The notes: a model not told the origin generated them from the letters alone. DNA of 64,000 nt from Angiostrongylus vasorum (GCA_018806985.1 JADANN010000434.1:682001-746000), one strand, 5' to 3'. Shown: positions 38,901 to 48,715, counted from the stretch's first letter. A program made the numbers and translations.

Positions 38901-40870
38901 AAATTAAATTCACTGAGAAAAAATATATACTAAGATTGAAGCAGTTATTAGTGCCAATCACGATATTTGTTAATTGTGTAGGAATCAGAATTAGTAGGAT
39001 TATTGTCCTTCTTTTAAGTTTCTCAGCAATTGCACTAATAAATTTGAGTAACTATTTTGAGTCCCAGTATATTAGAATAATTGGTACCTGGAGATTACTA
39101 TCTATGACGGTAGGCCAATTCTTTCGGTCGGTTCCCGACGATTTTGTGCACGTACGGACCAAAGCTGTGTAGTTTATAAGGTCACCATACCTTTTCACAT
39201 CATTTGCTGTATTGTTTCATCTTCATCTATGTTTATTCAGTCACTTTAACTATACAATCAAGCGGTTCCCTGATCGTTTCAGACATCGATGTTTTGGATC
39301 AGCGGCGATGAACATCATGATGGTAGCTCAAGGTGCTTGTGATGCGATGGTTGAGTACGGACTTCATGCATGGGACATCGCTGCAGCGGCGGTGATAGTT
39401 TCCGAAGCCGGTGGTTGTGTGATCGATCCCACAGGTAGGACATTCATTTGGCGCTTCTCTTGTTCATTATTCATGACTTCCCTGTATCGACATGTTCAAA
39501 ATGTTGAATTCATAGGCAGTATGGTTTTTAAGGCAATTTTTCACTTCTGGTATTTCTGTTTGTACTAATGGAACGGAAGACATGGGAGTTATTGAAGTAT
39601 CTTTTTGAGTCAGAAATATATGAAAATCTCTTTTTAGAATTTAAGTGACAATCGCTATTGGTTTTAAAGCAAAGTCAACTAAAGAATTAGCTTGTTTCAC
39701 ATCCCACTCAGTCATCTGTGTTTGATAAGCTATGAATCGGAATATCCAAAGGAATCCAATGAAATCAATCCATGTTGCGTGGAATGTGTTATTTTCTACA
39801 TCCATTCCTTCACTGTCATCTGAAATGTGTTTTCATTAACGGTATTATGAGGGAACCACGTTTATCTTTCTTCTCAGTGTATTATGTGAAATAAAACCAC
39901 AATGATGCTGAGATATTTGCAAAACTTGAAACCTACTCCAAATTCGAACCCGCGATTACCCTTTCTGAGGGCTCACGTGTTACCACTGCACCTTTGAGGT
40001 CCTAGCTTTGCAACAGCAACACCCATCAGTGGAAGGATTAATCGCGTGTTCGAATCTGGACTGCGCTCCAAGTTTTACATATATCTCAGCATCATTATGA
40101 GGAAACGGTTTGAAAACCAATACTGGTTATTAGTTATTCAGTACTAGTTGGCCTGAGGCTTCAGTCGTTTTGGAGAAAGGTCAATTGGAATTCTTTATTT
40201 CGAGTGGTTCTGATGAAGTTATCGATGAGGAATTTCCTCTTTATTAGCGACTTTGTAATGCCATTGATAGTAACCCAGGACTTTTAGCACTCAGAATCGG
40301 CTGTAACTATTTTCACTAACGCGATGAAAAAAGACGGGGCTGCTTTCAACTTCTAGCCAATCAGCTAGTAGTGAACTTTATTATTTAAAATGAAAGTCAT
40401 GGGGGCCTACTGATTTTTACCAGTGAGGTTCAAGTTTTCTTATTCTATCACGTTGAAATCGTGATTTTATGAGGCTCAGAAACAACTGCTTTTCTCTTTT
40501 TATTTGGCCCAGACTGGTGTTTCGAACACGAAATCAATTTAACAACTGGGATTTTCTCTACCAGAATGCGATGGTGTCCTACTAATGTTTTAGCTGCAGG
40601 ACTTTTTGCTATCGGGATCTTTAAAGTTTAAATTTATCGTTTACTTTTCTGAAATTTCAATTCCAGATAGTAAAAGTACTCTAGTGATTGGCAGATTACA
40701 GACACTAAGTGCTAGAGATCTTTCCATGCACTTGCGAATATTTTCCGCCTCAAATTAATGATTTTTCTAACTTATGACAATATCTGCGTTCCTCTGCTGA
40801 AGAACATTTGAGAAGTTCTAGTGAACTATCTTGTTGAGCTGATGCGAGGTTGGTATAACATAAGCTGTCG

Positions 40871-40913
<43 letters not shown>

Positions 40914-41280
40914 CTTTGTTGTTGTTGTTGTCTTGAATTGAGTCCTACTCGTAACAGCACGGCTCTGAGGAAGGCGAAATCGCCGAAAAGTTAGTCGTCG
41001 ACCAACAACAACAATGACAGCGACAACTTATCCCAACGTTGCATCAGCTCAACAAGATCAGTTCATAAGAAATAAGTACGTCTATCGATTATTTATGCCG
41101 AAGTTTATAGAAAGTCGTTCTTTTGAGTTATTTTAGAAATTATTACTTCTTGTTTAGTATGAGCTTCCAGGTGCTCCGTTCAACGTGATGTCGCGGAAAA
41201 TTCTATGTGCAAGTACGAAGGAATTGGCCACGAGCCTAAGTAAAATTCTTACACATGCTGATTTCGAGTTAGAAGGCTGA
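25155..41280 (+). CDS. ttx-7: Inositol monophosphatase (IMPase), 8 exons, complete
   Basis: Exons 25155-25232, 25776-25912, 25987-26088, 27385-27484, 27608-27662, 30086-30206, 39283-39434 and 41171-41280 join without a frame break into 284 aa; animal IMPases are about 277-285 aa. Product: Mg2+-dependent inositol-1-phosphate phosphatase, cytosolic, recycling inositol for phosphoinositide signalling. In C. elegans the ortholog TTX-7 acts in thermotaxis neurons. Both family signatures are visible. The metal-binding site has Glu77 in FIGEES and Asp95/Asp98 in [12 protein letters not shown]. Motif 2 is [15 protein letters not shown], with Trp228-Asp229. The start is chosen because ATG directly follows a TTTCAG acceptor, typical of SL1 trans-splicing, and aligns with the IMPase N-terminus. 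Intron 6 is about 9.1 kb and holds a mariner and several repeats; other introns carry SINEs. The dynein light chain gene starts 375 bp downstream. Confidence in the model is high; the symbol is by orthology. Confidence 0.95.
25343..25701 (+). repeat. Repeat R3 copy (ttx-7 intron 1)
   Basis: Same block order, from TACTTAGATACTTGAATGGC to GGAGGTGAACCATTGAGAGG. Confidence 0.7.
25725..25760. repeat. (AT)n tract in ttx-7 intron 1
   Basis: About 12 consecutive AT units with flanking ATTATATT, ending 16 bp before the exon 2 acceptor. Confidence 0.8.
26360..26445 (-). repeat. SINE R4 fragment
   Basis: ACTGAATGCTGGTCGAACGT, AGTAGCCAGTCTAGGTCGTT: the middle of R4 only, in ttx-7 intron 3. Confidence 0.4.
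26645..26925 (-). repeat. SINE R2 copy
   Basis: GTTAATCAATCCCGAAAGGG at the tail end, through GATCGGACCAACGATC and GCGTTGCACACGCC at the tRNA-like end. Lies in ttx-7 intron 3, directly before an (AT)n tract. Confidence 0.65.
26934..26996. repeat. (AT)n/(AC)n microsatellite, ttx-7 intron 3
   Basis: Uninterrupted TA units followed by CACATACATATAC. A second diffuse TA/TG-rich patch lies at 27050-27265. Confidence 0.85.
28505..28622 (+). repeat. SINE R1 copy, partial
   Basis: ACACTCGCATGGTATGGTGG through GACACCAGTGGTCTGGAGTT and GCAAATGTCTCATCATT. Confidence 0.6.
28960..29047 (+). repeat. SINE R1 copy, 5' part
   Basis: TAGCTGATAGTCAGGCCAAA, GGACCCGCATGGTGTGGTGG, GGAAAGGGTAATAGCGCG; truncated at the B box. 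Confidence 0.6.
30784..31062 (+). repeat. SINE R2 copy
   Basis: GCGCGTATAGCGCAGTGGTT (A box), the body ATCCCTTCGGGCTTGGCGTA, and a tail resembling CACCATTCATTCATCTCGTT. Lies in ttx-7 intron 6. Confidence 0.6.
32515..32572 (-). repeat. Ribozyme-like-core motif
   Basis: On the minus strand CTGAGGAAAAGGAAGACGTC is followed by GAAATGTTAGCCGAATAAAG. It shares CTGANGA, a spacer, GAAA and TGTTAGC with the copies elsewhere. Confidence 0.45.
32743..33143 (+). repeat. Repeat R3 copy (ttx-7 intron 6)
   Basis: TACTTGGATACTTCGATGGC to GGTGGTAAACCGTTGGGAGG; one of the best-preserved copies. Confidence 0.75.
34640..34835. repeat. Short imperfect tandem duplication
   Basis: GCTGCTCATCGAG.GTG recurs at about 34644 and 34742, and ATATGGACAAGGAA / ATGTGGACAAGGAA at about 34727 and 34813; unit about 95 bp, diverged. 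In ttx-7 intron 6. Confidence 0.5.
35172..35562 (+). repeat. Repeat R3 copy (ttx-7 intron 6)
   Basis: TACTTGATACTTGATACTTA to GATGAGTCGGTAAACCGTTC. Confidence 0.75.
36197..37478 (-). mobile_element. Mariner transposon, complete ends, dead transposase
   Basis: The inverted ends match: a left end beginning TTAAGTCATAACAAATGAAA and continuing TGTCCGAT, and its counterpart in reverse at 37448-37478. TA dinucleotides flank both sides (36195-36196, 37479-37480), so the element is 1282 bp, the normal mariner size. The minus strand encodes a transposase in several frames. The N-terminal HTH part is near 36952-37257 ([34 protein letters not shown]). The DD34D part is near 36560-36900 ([30 protein letters not shown]). 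Frameshifts separate them. The first catalytic Asp (TCDEKW in relatives) reads RCNEKW, and the second (HDNARPH) reads HNKACRH, so both are Asn. It lies in ttx-7 intron 6. Confidence 0.92.
37481..38493. other. Unassigned part of ttx-7 intron 6, with coding-like patches
   Basis: Plus-strand patches read [20 protein letters not shown] (near 37830) and [20 protein letters not shown] (37899 on) in frames interrupted by stops. They look like a decayed transposase or domesticated protein, but I could not place the family. Confidence 0.3.
38494..38910. repeat. Two tandem units of 210 bp
   Basis: AGGTGTAGGGCGATTTTTAT at 38501 and AGGTATAGGGTGACTTCTAT at 38711 start two diverged copies. Both contain GTACACATAGTAATCGTGAA-like and TTACCATGGTTATAGTCAAG-like stretches. 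In ttx-7 intron 6. Confidence 0.7.
39903..40098. repeat. R1-related fold-back with intact tRNA-like boxes
   Basis: Two inverted arms both end in GCTGAGATAT..GCAAAACTTG-like sequence (39903 onward, and its complement up to 40098). On the minus strand the left arm reads GGTGCAGTGGTAACACG (A box) and GGGTTCGAATTTGG (B box), the clearest RNA polymerase III-type boxes in this family. Confidence 0.65.
40822..41065. mobile_element. 244-bp MITE-like element with TIRs, (GTT)n and a ribozyme-like core
   Basis: Ends of about 60 bp are inverted repeats: the left begins TGAACTATCTTGTTGAGCTG and the right, reversed, TGAACTGATCTTGTTGAGCT. The left arm runs into about 23 GTT units (40868-40935) and the right arm into CAACAACAACAA. 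The centre (about 40958-41002) has CTGAGGA, a GGCGAAATCGCC hairpin, then GAAA. It sits in the last intron of ttx-7. No coding capacity. Confidence 0.6.
40868..40935. repeat. (GTT)n microsatellite
   Basis: GTT repeated about 22 times with one CTT interruption, inside the MITE-like element at 40822-41065. Confidence 0.9.
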
Positions 41281-41605
41281 TTAACGATAGTAGGACTTTA
41301 ATGTTTGCACGAATTTCACTAATGGTGTTTGTGTTTTTTTTTCTTGTCTTCGACGGTGTTGTTTTTCAGTGTGATTTGTCAAACTGCTCCGCTAATTGTC
41401 TACTGTGAATTTTTGTTTACTTAGTCGGCCAATTCTTGCACTTTTTCTTTTGTATTGAACGGTGACTATAAATGTAGATCTTTCTAAGATGTGCTTAAAT
41501 TCGTTTATAATTGGTAAAAGTGTTGAACTTTGCGTTTATGGTACTTATGACGTACAACAGCGAACTTTGCTATTTCATTGATTTTTATACTTGGTTTTGA
41601 CTAAT

Positions 41606-41622
41606 GTTTTTTTTTCTATTAG
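41606..41622 (+). promoter_or_regulatory. Trans-splice acceptor in the ttx-7/dylt-1 spacer
   Basis: A run of nine T followed by CTATTAG lies 33 nt before the dynein light chain ATG, in a 375-bp same-strand spacer without an evident AATAAA. It could be an SL2-type acceptor of an operon or an SL1 acceptor of an independent gene. Confidence 0.5.
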
Positions 41623-41655
41623 TGTCGTTTGTATTACTAATATCTTTCTGGTGCG

Positions 41656-44600
41656 ATGTCTGAGGTGAAGAATAACCAATTCACTCAGGAAGAAGTGCAG
41701 AATATCATAAAACAGGTTCGTGTGCTTTTGGTAGGTATTGATTTTTGTGCTTTCATTTTAGTTTACAAGTCTCACTTCTAGTGCATATAAGGTTTAAGTA
41801 TGTTTTATGTAGCTGCGTTCCAAGCGCTTCTAGCATACCCTTAGGGATAAGATTTTTGTATGTTGACCTTGTAATAACATCAGAACTCTCAACAGTTTAC
41901 TGCTTCATCATGGCTGGGGAGAGTTCCTGCGTGTCGGGCTGTGATGTACAGCAGTGGGATTCATCCACCCGGCAGGGTCTCCTACGCTGAGAAGGAGTCC
42001 GGGGTTTACACCAGGAAGCCCCGCTAACAGTAAACCAATATCCGGATCCACCACCGTCCTGGTACCAAACTAACTGCATGGTGGCAAACCTCCTCTGATC
42101 CACAAGGGCGTGGAATGCCTGTCGTATTGACAGTCTTGGGCAGACTGTCCTGGCTGACCAAGGGAATCCGGGAAACTCGGGAACAATGGAACTTATGCTG
42201 TGTCCCGCACAACTAGTGAATACGGGGCTATCCAAATATCCGAATAAGCAGTAACATAAGAACATGGGTGCATGTTGGAATGTTTTTAACATATAAATCC
42301 TATTCATGTTGTACGTCACATAAAGACACTAGTTAAAATAGGGTAGCTGTGTAAGATGAAGTGCTGCGATCAGATAGTTGGTTTTTTCCTACGGCTTTTC
42401 TTTTGCTCAGTTATTTCATCACTGCTGTATTCTTTCAGGTCCTTGATGAGGTGATCGGTTTGAGCCCATATAACTATGCAGATAGTTTGAATTGGAACAA
42501 ACAAGCTGTGGAGCAAATCACAAGGAGACTTGTGGCGCTCAATCGACCTTACAAGTACATAGGTAGATTGTCGCATTCTTCACTTTATTGTTCTTTTTTG
42601 GTTTCGGTTTGCGTAAATTATGGCACGCTTTTTTAGAAAGTAGTCTTCCAATGATTTTATATATATCATTGAGTAACCATAACCATATCTCTAAAACGTT
42701 GATTTTTAGTGAATTCCTCCCTTTTGCAAATTGGTAATGGAACTGGGATGAATGTGAGTACGATTTCATATTGGAACAAGGCAACAGATCGTGAGTTTCA
42801 TTCGAATTATACTTGATGCGACTAACTTTAATATACGGTTAAGTTTAGTACAAAAACTTACAATATTGGTTGATTTTGCTCATATGTGACTTGAAACATC
42901 TTAGGTCAAAGTTCACTACATTAATCGGAATAGAAAATGATTAAGATCCATCTTCTAGCATGTAAAAAAAACATTACACGTCTAACTTTTTCTTAAACAA
43001 CGTAACGATACTCTTGTTTACTATCTTATCAATGAGTTGAAGGACGTGTACAGTACATTTGGCCTATGACGATTTAACTTAAGAGTTGTGTTTCTTTTTG
43101 TGTTATGTATGTTGAAGGTTCTTGAAGCTATATGGGGCAGCTTATTCGTTTTCACTCCATGTTTTTATTCCTATCATTTATCGATTCCTAAAGATGCTGG
43201 CATATTCCTTGATAACTATTCAGTTGATTGGGAACATAAGGATGAAACTTTCCGTTATGAATCCTATACCTTCAGTGTATCTGATGATCGATTTCTTTAT
43301 AGGCTACCAAGGTCTCCTGAGAGTAATATCAGACTTCCCAAAAACTAGACATTCTGGGGGTGGGGCCGGGAGGGGGATCCGCACGAGGAAATCGCTCAAA
43401 AACGCGTTTTAAGCGAGAAAAAGCGCAAAACTGGACGCTATAAAACGCTTCCGAACGCGGTTTTCGCTATTCACAGCCGGCTGTCACTTGGTCACGCACG
43501 CTTCCAAACGCCCATGCCGGATACTGCAGCCGCGGACGAGTTATCCGCTCGCGGACGAGTTGTAGCGGAAAGCGTCAAAAAGCGCGATTTTCTCCGTCCC
43601 GACGCTATTTTCAACCGGCCATCACTTGGCACACATATTCCCAAACGCCCAAGCCGGATACCGCAGCCGCGGACGAGTTATCCGCTCGCGGACGAGTTAT
43701 CCGCTCGCGGACGAGTTGTCCCGGAAAACGTCAAAAAAACGCGATTTTCTCCGGTCCGACGCTATTTCCAGCCGGTTGTCACTACTCCATTAAGGTCTGA
43801 AGTGGGTGAGAGCGACGTCACTGACGAAAATTTCACCGACTTGAAAGAGAATTTTCAGAGCAGAACGTCAAATTAGCTACGCTTTCGTTCGCATAGAAAA
43901 ACCGCAGTGTACAGGAAGACAGTGGAGAACCTCATCAACGACTTTTTACGTCGGTATTCTCAACAGCCATATCTATTTGCTTTCTTACTTCTTCATTGCT
44001 GTCTAAGTGGCTCACCTTGAAGAATCGTACAGCATGATGTGAAACCACCAGGACCGTGTTGTGGATTGAAAACGAGATCTACAAGACAACGCCCATTGCA
44101 CCTCATTCCGCCTGCCGTTTGCCATCTATATGTTGTATTCGTTACTAAACAGGACTCTGGAGAAAGTTTACTGTCTAGGTTTCGAAAATTGCTCCATATG
44201 GATCATATGTAGATGTTTATCAAATTCGCTGAAACATCACAAAATTCTATATATTCTGTTGTTTCACTTTCAACAACGTCAATTGTGAGCGTGGTAATAA
44301 TGAAACCTTTTGGGAATTAGAGGATCCCTGCTCATCATCAAGAAATATCCGTGAGAAACTAGTAGTTGGGACGATCTGGTGAGTAGCTTGATTCTAAAGC
44401 AAAGTGGAGGAAGCGAGCACCTTAAGGAGTTTGCAGGAGTGTCAAGGAAGTAATGAGGAAGAGTATTATCTGATACCGTGCACATCTCTTAGATCATCTT
44501 TATATCAGGACCAAGGCTTCCTTTAGATTCAATTTATTTATGCTAGGCTTTTTATGGAACATTACGATTTTCTAGCCTGCCGGCTAGATGAATGCTTTGT

Positions 44601-47600
44601 TTACTAACAGATGGGACATAAAGTGCTTATGGGTGTTCATTTCTGAGATCTTTAAGCTTTATTTTATTAAGAGCGGATGTAATCGTGTTTGGTCACCTGT
44701 ATCACGTGTAGTCCCACTGATCGTCGAGTGACTCGAGCGGGCGCCAGTAAATCGACTGTTTGGCGTACAGAACGGCATCTTTGATTTCTGACCGTTGACG
44801 CAGGTCCGAGCTTCGGATCCCATCTTATTCGTGTGAAACGGGATACTCCTAGCGTCGTCCTTTCGATTGCGCGTTCAATAACGCTGAGTGGTTTTTCATC
44901 CTGTTTACACAGCGACCAGGTTTTGAGGCATACGTTAGGGCAGGAAGTACCGTTGAGTCGAAAAGGTGGGCACAGAGTCGGGTGTTCTTTGTTCTCTTCA
45001 CTATATTCTCGATACTCTTGAAAGCTCCCCATGCCTCTCGTTTCCTTCCGGTCAACTCTGGAGCTAAGTCGTTCATCATATTGATTTCCCGACCTAGATA
45101 GACATAACTGGAGCATTCGAAGATCTTCGTTCTTTTGAGCGTGAATGGGGCATACGAAACCAGTCCGTTCTTCATGAACATCGTTTTCGTGAGGTTTAAT
45201 CGGAGACATATCTTTCCACAGGCTTAATCAAAGTCTGCCATCATACGTTCCGCTTGGCTAATGTTTGGTGTTATAAGGACGATGTTATCAGCAAAGCGAA
45301 GATGGTGTAACTGCTGACCATCGATTTTCACTCCCATATTATCCCATTCCAATGTTCGCATGACGTTCTGGAGGGTGGCGGTAAATAATTTTGGCGAGAT
45401 GGTATCGCCTTGCCTAACTCCTCTTTTGACGTCAATGATAATATCGTCGTGGAATTGTGATACCTTGGTTGTAAAATTTTTGTACAGCTCACGAAGAATC
45501 TTTATGTACTCAGTAGGGACTCCTTGACAATCCAGGGCTTCCAAGACTGCTTCTATCTCGACTGATTCAAAGGCCTTTTGTAAATCGATGAAAGTGAGAC
45601 AGAGCGGTCTTTTGTACTCTCGCGATACTTCTATGAGCCTTGTTATCGTGTGGGTGTGGTCCATCGTACTAAGTCCTTTTCGAAGCCCTGCTTGCTCATA
45701 TGGCTGTCCTTCATTATGTGTGCTGTCAATCCTGTTTAGGATGACTCGAGTGAAAAGTTTGTAGACGACAGACAGCAAGCAGATTGGGAGATAGTTGCCG
45801 ATATCGTGTAGGTCACCTTTCTTTAACAATAGCACGGTCTTGCTGGTCTTCCACTGAGTAGCGACATTGCTTTCAGACAGGTAACCTGTGAAGAGCCGAG
45901 CCAGTGTCTTTACGAGGACTGAGGGAAGGTTCTTCAGGTGTTCGGTCCCAGTGTCTTTACGAGGACTGAGGGAAGGTTCTTCAGGTGTTCGGTCTTATCC
46001 TGTCCGGACCTGGTGCTGTTCGATTTTTCACCGACGAAATGGCATGTCGGATTTCGGAAGGGAGAACCGGTGGTACAACATATCCATCCTCCTTTATTTC
46101 ATATGACGGAAGGTGGACGTGGCTATCGAAGAGATCTGAGTGGTATTTGTGAATGATTTTCTCCATTGCCTCTCTGAACGCTGTAACTCTTCCGTCTGAG
46201 CAGAGTGCAATCGTCTTGGTTTTGTAGTTTGCGAAGCTTCGGTAGGCTTTGCGAATGCTTTTTCCGGCTTCTGCGGTTTCGACCATTACTGCTGCTCTTC
46301 TCTTTAAGATCTTCTTTTATCGCCTGTCTGCATTGTTTTGCAAGTTCGGACGTTACTTCGCGGTTGCCTGCAGCTCGTGCTATTCCACGCTGGCGTATCA
46401 GCTCGAAGGTTTCTGGAGACAGACGTCTCTTGGTGACTTTCGAAATCTTAGCTTTCATAGCGCTAACGTGAAGATGTTGAATGGGCCGATCGTATTCTTC
46501 GTGAATGTTATCGACAACGACATCTTCCCCAAAAACCGACGAATGAATTGAATAAATCCCAGTTTACAGTGATTCCGGGGTTTTTTGAATTTAGCGGCTT
46601 TTTTCTTCTTTTACGCGAGAAATAGAATCTTGCACGAAGGAGACAGTGGTCTGATCCCATGTAGGGTTTTGGGACAACATCGAAATCGGTTAGACAAAAC
46701 ATTTACTATGATGTGGTCTATTTCTTTACGGTACTGTCCATTGGGCGACTCCCACGTCCAGTGTTTAGGGTGGGGCTTCTGGAACTACGAGTTACCTTGT
46801 ACGGTCTTGGTCGCCGTGATAAACTCAGATAGCCGCTCACCCTGTTCGTTCCATTCTAATCCGTGGGTCCCAATGTGACGTTCTTCAGACGTTCTTCTTG
46901 GTCCAATCTTGGCGTTGAAATCTCCAATGATGGCCTTGAAGAATGTATGGTCTTCTCTGTAGAACTTCTCTAAGTCTCTATAGAATGCTTCAACTTCTTC
47001 TTCGTCATAGTTTGATGTCGGCGCGTAAACGACGAAGATTGTCAAAGCCGGAATTGATCCACATCTTTTTAATCGTATACATCCGATTCGGGTTGTAAGT
47101 TGTTCGAATGAATCGACGTTCATGGACAAACTCGTGCTGACGAGAACGCCGACGCCGCCAACTCCGCTATTGTCGCATGTTCCGAGGAACAGTTCTTCTC
47201 CGGTGTCATAGACGGCGTTGAAAGGCTGGCGTCTTCTCGTCTCGGCCAGGCCGATGACGTCGTACTCTATCCTTCTTGCTTGCATGAGCAAGTCTTCTAT
47301 CGAGGACTCGGATGCAAGTGTACGTGCATTGTAGGTACAGATCGTCACCATAGTTCTTCGTGATCCAGGCAGCTTCCATTGGCTCTGAGATTTTAGCAGC
47401 CTCTCCGTACTCGTCCTACCCAACGCTGCGAAATTGGAGGCTACTTCGGGGTCAGGGGAATGACGCCCGTACTGTGTTTAGCGTTTTTTGATACCCACAT
47501 ATAGCTTGCCAGGCTGTCCCAGAGTGAACATGGAGCTTATTTGTTGGAGGCAACTCCTAAACGCCTCCCATATACTTCCCTGTCACCTGATTGCAGGCTT

Positions 47601-48579
47601 TTGGCCGAATTGACTCGTAGAATACAATCCGCATAAACTAGCACGCACCTACACACGCATGCATGGATACGCCTCGTAAATACAGAAGGTATGTGCCAAA
47701 TCGGCGTAGCAGAAACACGGAGTCCATCCCCCTGGATCCATCTGCGTCTCAGGGAAGCAAAGGTCGCTTTTGGTCCGCGATTAACCCCCATCCGCCACCT
47801 GGAGTCGCGCCACGTAGCCTCGCGACTAACCGGCTCGAGGTGCCTCATACGAGGGAGATCCGTGAAATCGTGTTTAATACTTCGTTTTATCAACGATTAT
47901 TAGGATACGGGGGTGGATACGCAAGAGATTGAAGTTGGCCGTATTCGTAGTATGCTTGTGGATTTATCAATGTTTTTACGCTTAATAGTTGTTTTCCTTA
48001 CCCACTTTTTATAATTTTGCCTTTTTCTCAGCTTCCCACTATAACCTTATCGGGAGATCTATTCCTTAACCTATCGAAAGGTGTAGCCATCCTACGTATT
48101 ACATTTACAATGTATCCGAAATTGAAGAAATAGAAGTCTAAACGAAAAAGAATTGCATAGAGTTGAAGGTGTTTTCTTCCATATGCAGCCAACTTGAACT
48201 CAGCTTCGGTATGAATAACCATTGTACTTTTCTGTTCTTAAGCTAAACTAATTAAAAACTGACTTACGTGAGGTTTCTTAATAAAATTCTGTTCGATTTT
48301 TATAAAAAGCACCTAATAGTTTTATAGAAATTATTTTTCTATAAGTCAACACTAAATAATCGTTATTGAGATGATTAACCAACTCGTGCTAAAGCCGCAT
48401 TCGTGAGCATTCAGTAAGACTCCAAACTAATTAGTGGGGGTTTTCGTGCCACTCGTTTCCCAAAAATGCTAATTCGCTACATGTAATATCCTTGTATTGC
48501 TTCAGAATCTTGGCAGTATCGTTGGGAAACGAAGAATATGTTGGTCGTTGTGTACGTATATGCTCTGGCAACCTCATAA
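41656..48579 (+). CDS. dylt-1: Tctex-type dynein light chain, 4 exons, complete
   Basis: Exons 41656-41715, 42439-42562, 42710-42790 and 48506-48579 (TAA) give 112 aa, the usual size for DYNLT/Tctex-1 (about 113). The protein is a subunit of cytoplasmic dynein that dimerises and binds the intermediate chain and cargo. Evidence: the N-terminal helix [19 protein letters not shown], the second helix [23 protein letters not shown], a beta strand [14 protein letters not shown], and the C-terminal [18 protein letters not shown], which matches the family's YRWENK..VVSVFALA ending. Phases agree at every junction (0, 1, 1). Intron 3 is 5.7 kb and contains a GC-rich satellite and an antisense RTE LINE. 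The gene follows ttx-7 closely on the same strand, which suggests an operon. Nematodes have several Tctex paralogs, so the exact number in the symbol is uncertain. Confidence 0.9.
41890..42241 (-). repeat. Repeat R3 copy (dylt-1 intron 1)
   Basis: Inverse orientation: CATGGCTGGGGAGAGTTCCT to CCGCACAACTAGTGAATACG. Confidence 0.7.
43370..43800. repeat. GC-rich satellite in dylt-1 intron 3
   Basis: Units of about 138 to 157 bp repeat from about 43465, 43603 and 43760. They share CGCTATT(T/C)..AGCCGG..GTCAC, CCAAACGCCCA.GCCGGATAC, GCAGCCGCGGACGAGTTAT and AAAAAGCGCGATTTTCTCCG. Inside, a 19-bp subunit (TCCGCTCGCGGACGAGTTA) is tandemly repeated near 43680-43722. GC content is far above the rest of the intron. 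It creates a 120-codon open frame (43514-43876) that follows the repeat and is not taken as a gene. Confidence 0.8.
44667..47900 (-). mobile_element. RTE-type LINE, broken, antisense in dylt-1 intron 3
   Basis: On the minus strand, in order: a 5' region (47537-47900, unrecognised ORF); an apurinic endonuclease-like domain (46785-47423; [27 protein letters not shown]); its SDHCLL end (46508-46702); linker pieces (46123-46458 and 45981-46286, ending APGPDRIRP); and reverse transcriptase (45224-45835; [37 protein letters not shown]). The RT thumb/C-terminus is at 44849-45181 ([20 protein letters not shown]) with a decayed end to 44667. Several frame changes and a stop after ADFD interrupt it. 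The catalytic FADD is FADN (about 45284-45299). A 47-bp tandem duplication at 45901-45994 adds a further frameshift. Domain order is EN then RT in one ORF, typical of RTE. Confidence 0.9.
45901..45994 (-). repeat. Exact 47-bp tandem duplication inside the LINE
   Basis: Two identical 47-bp copies (45901-45947 and 45948-45994) starting CCAGTGTCTTTACGAGGACT lie at the junction of linker and RT coding sequence. 47 is not a multiple of three, so it breaks the frame. Identity of the copies implies it is recent. Confidence 0.9.
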
Positions 48580-48589
48580 TTCACAGAAG

Positions 48590-48715
48590 GTCATCATTGT
48601 CGTTATTGTCATTCTCATCATCATCATTATCATCATCTTCATCATCATCATCGTCATCGTCATCGTCATCATCATCAACATCACGAAATCATCATCACAA
48701 TCACCATCGTTGTCA
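48590..48715. repeat. (ATC)n microsatellite
   Basis: ATC/GTC triplets begin 12 bp after the dylt-1 stop codon, so the repeat is probably in its 3' UTR. They explain the Ser/Ile/Met-rich open frames here. Confidence 0.85.

Noticed and set aside
43514..43876. 120-codon open frame in the GC-rich satellite
   Set aside because: It follows the tandem units, has no start context or homologs that I recognise, and lies in an intron.
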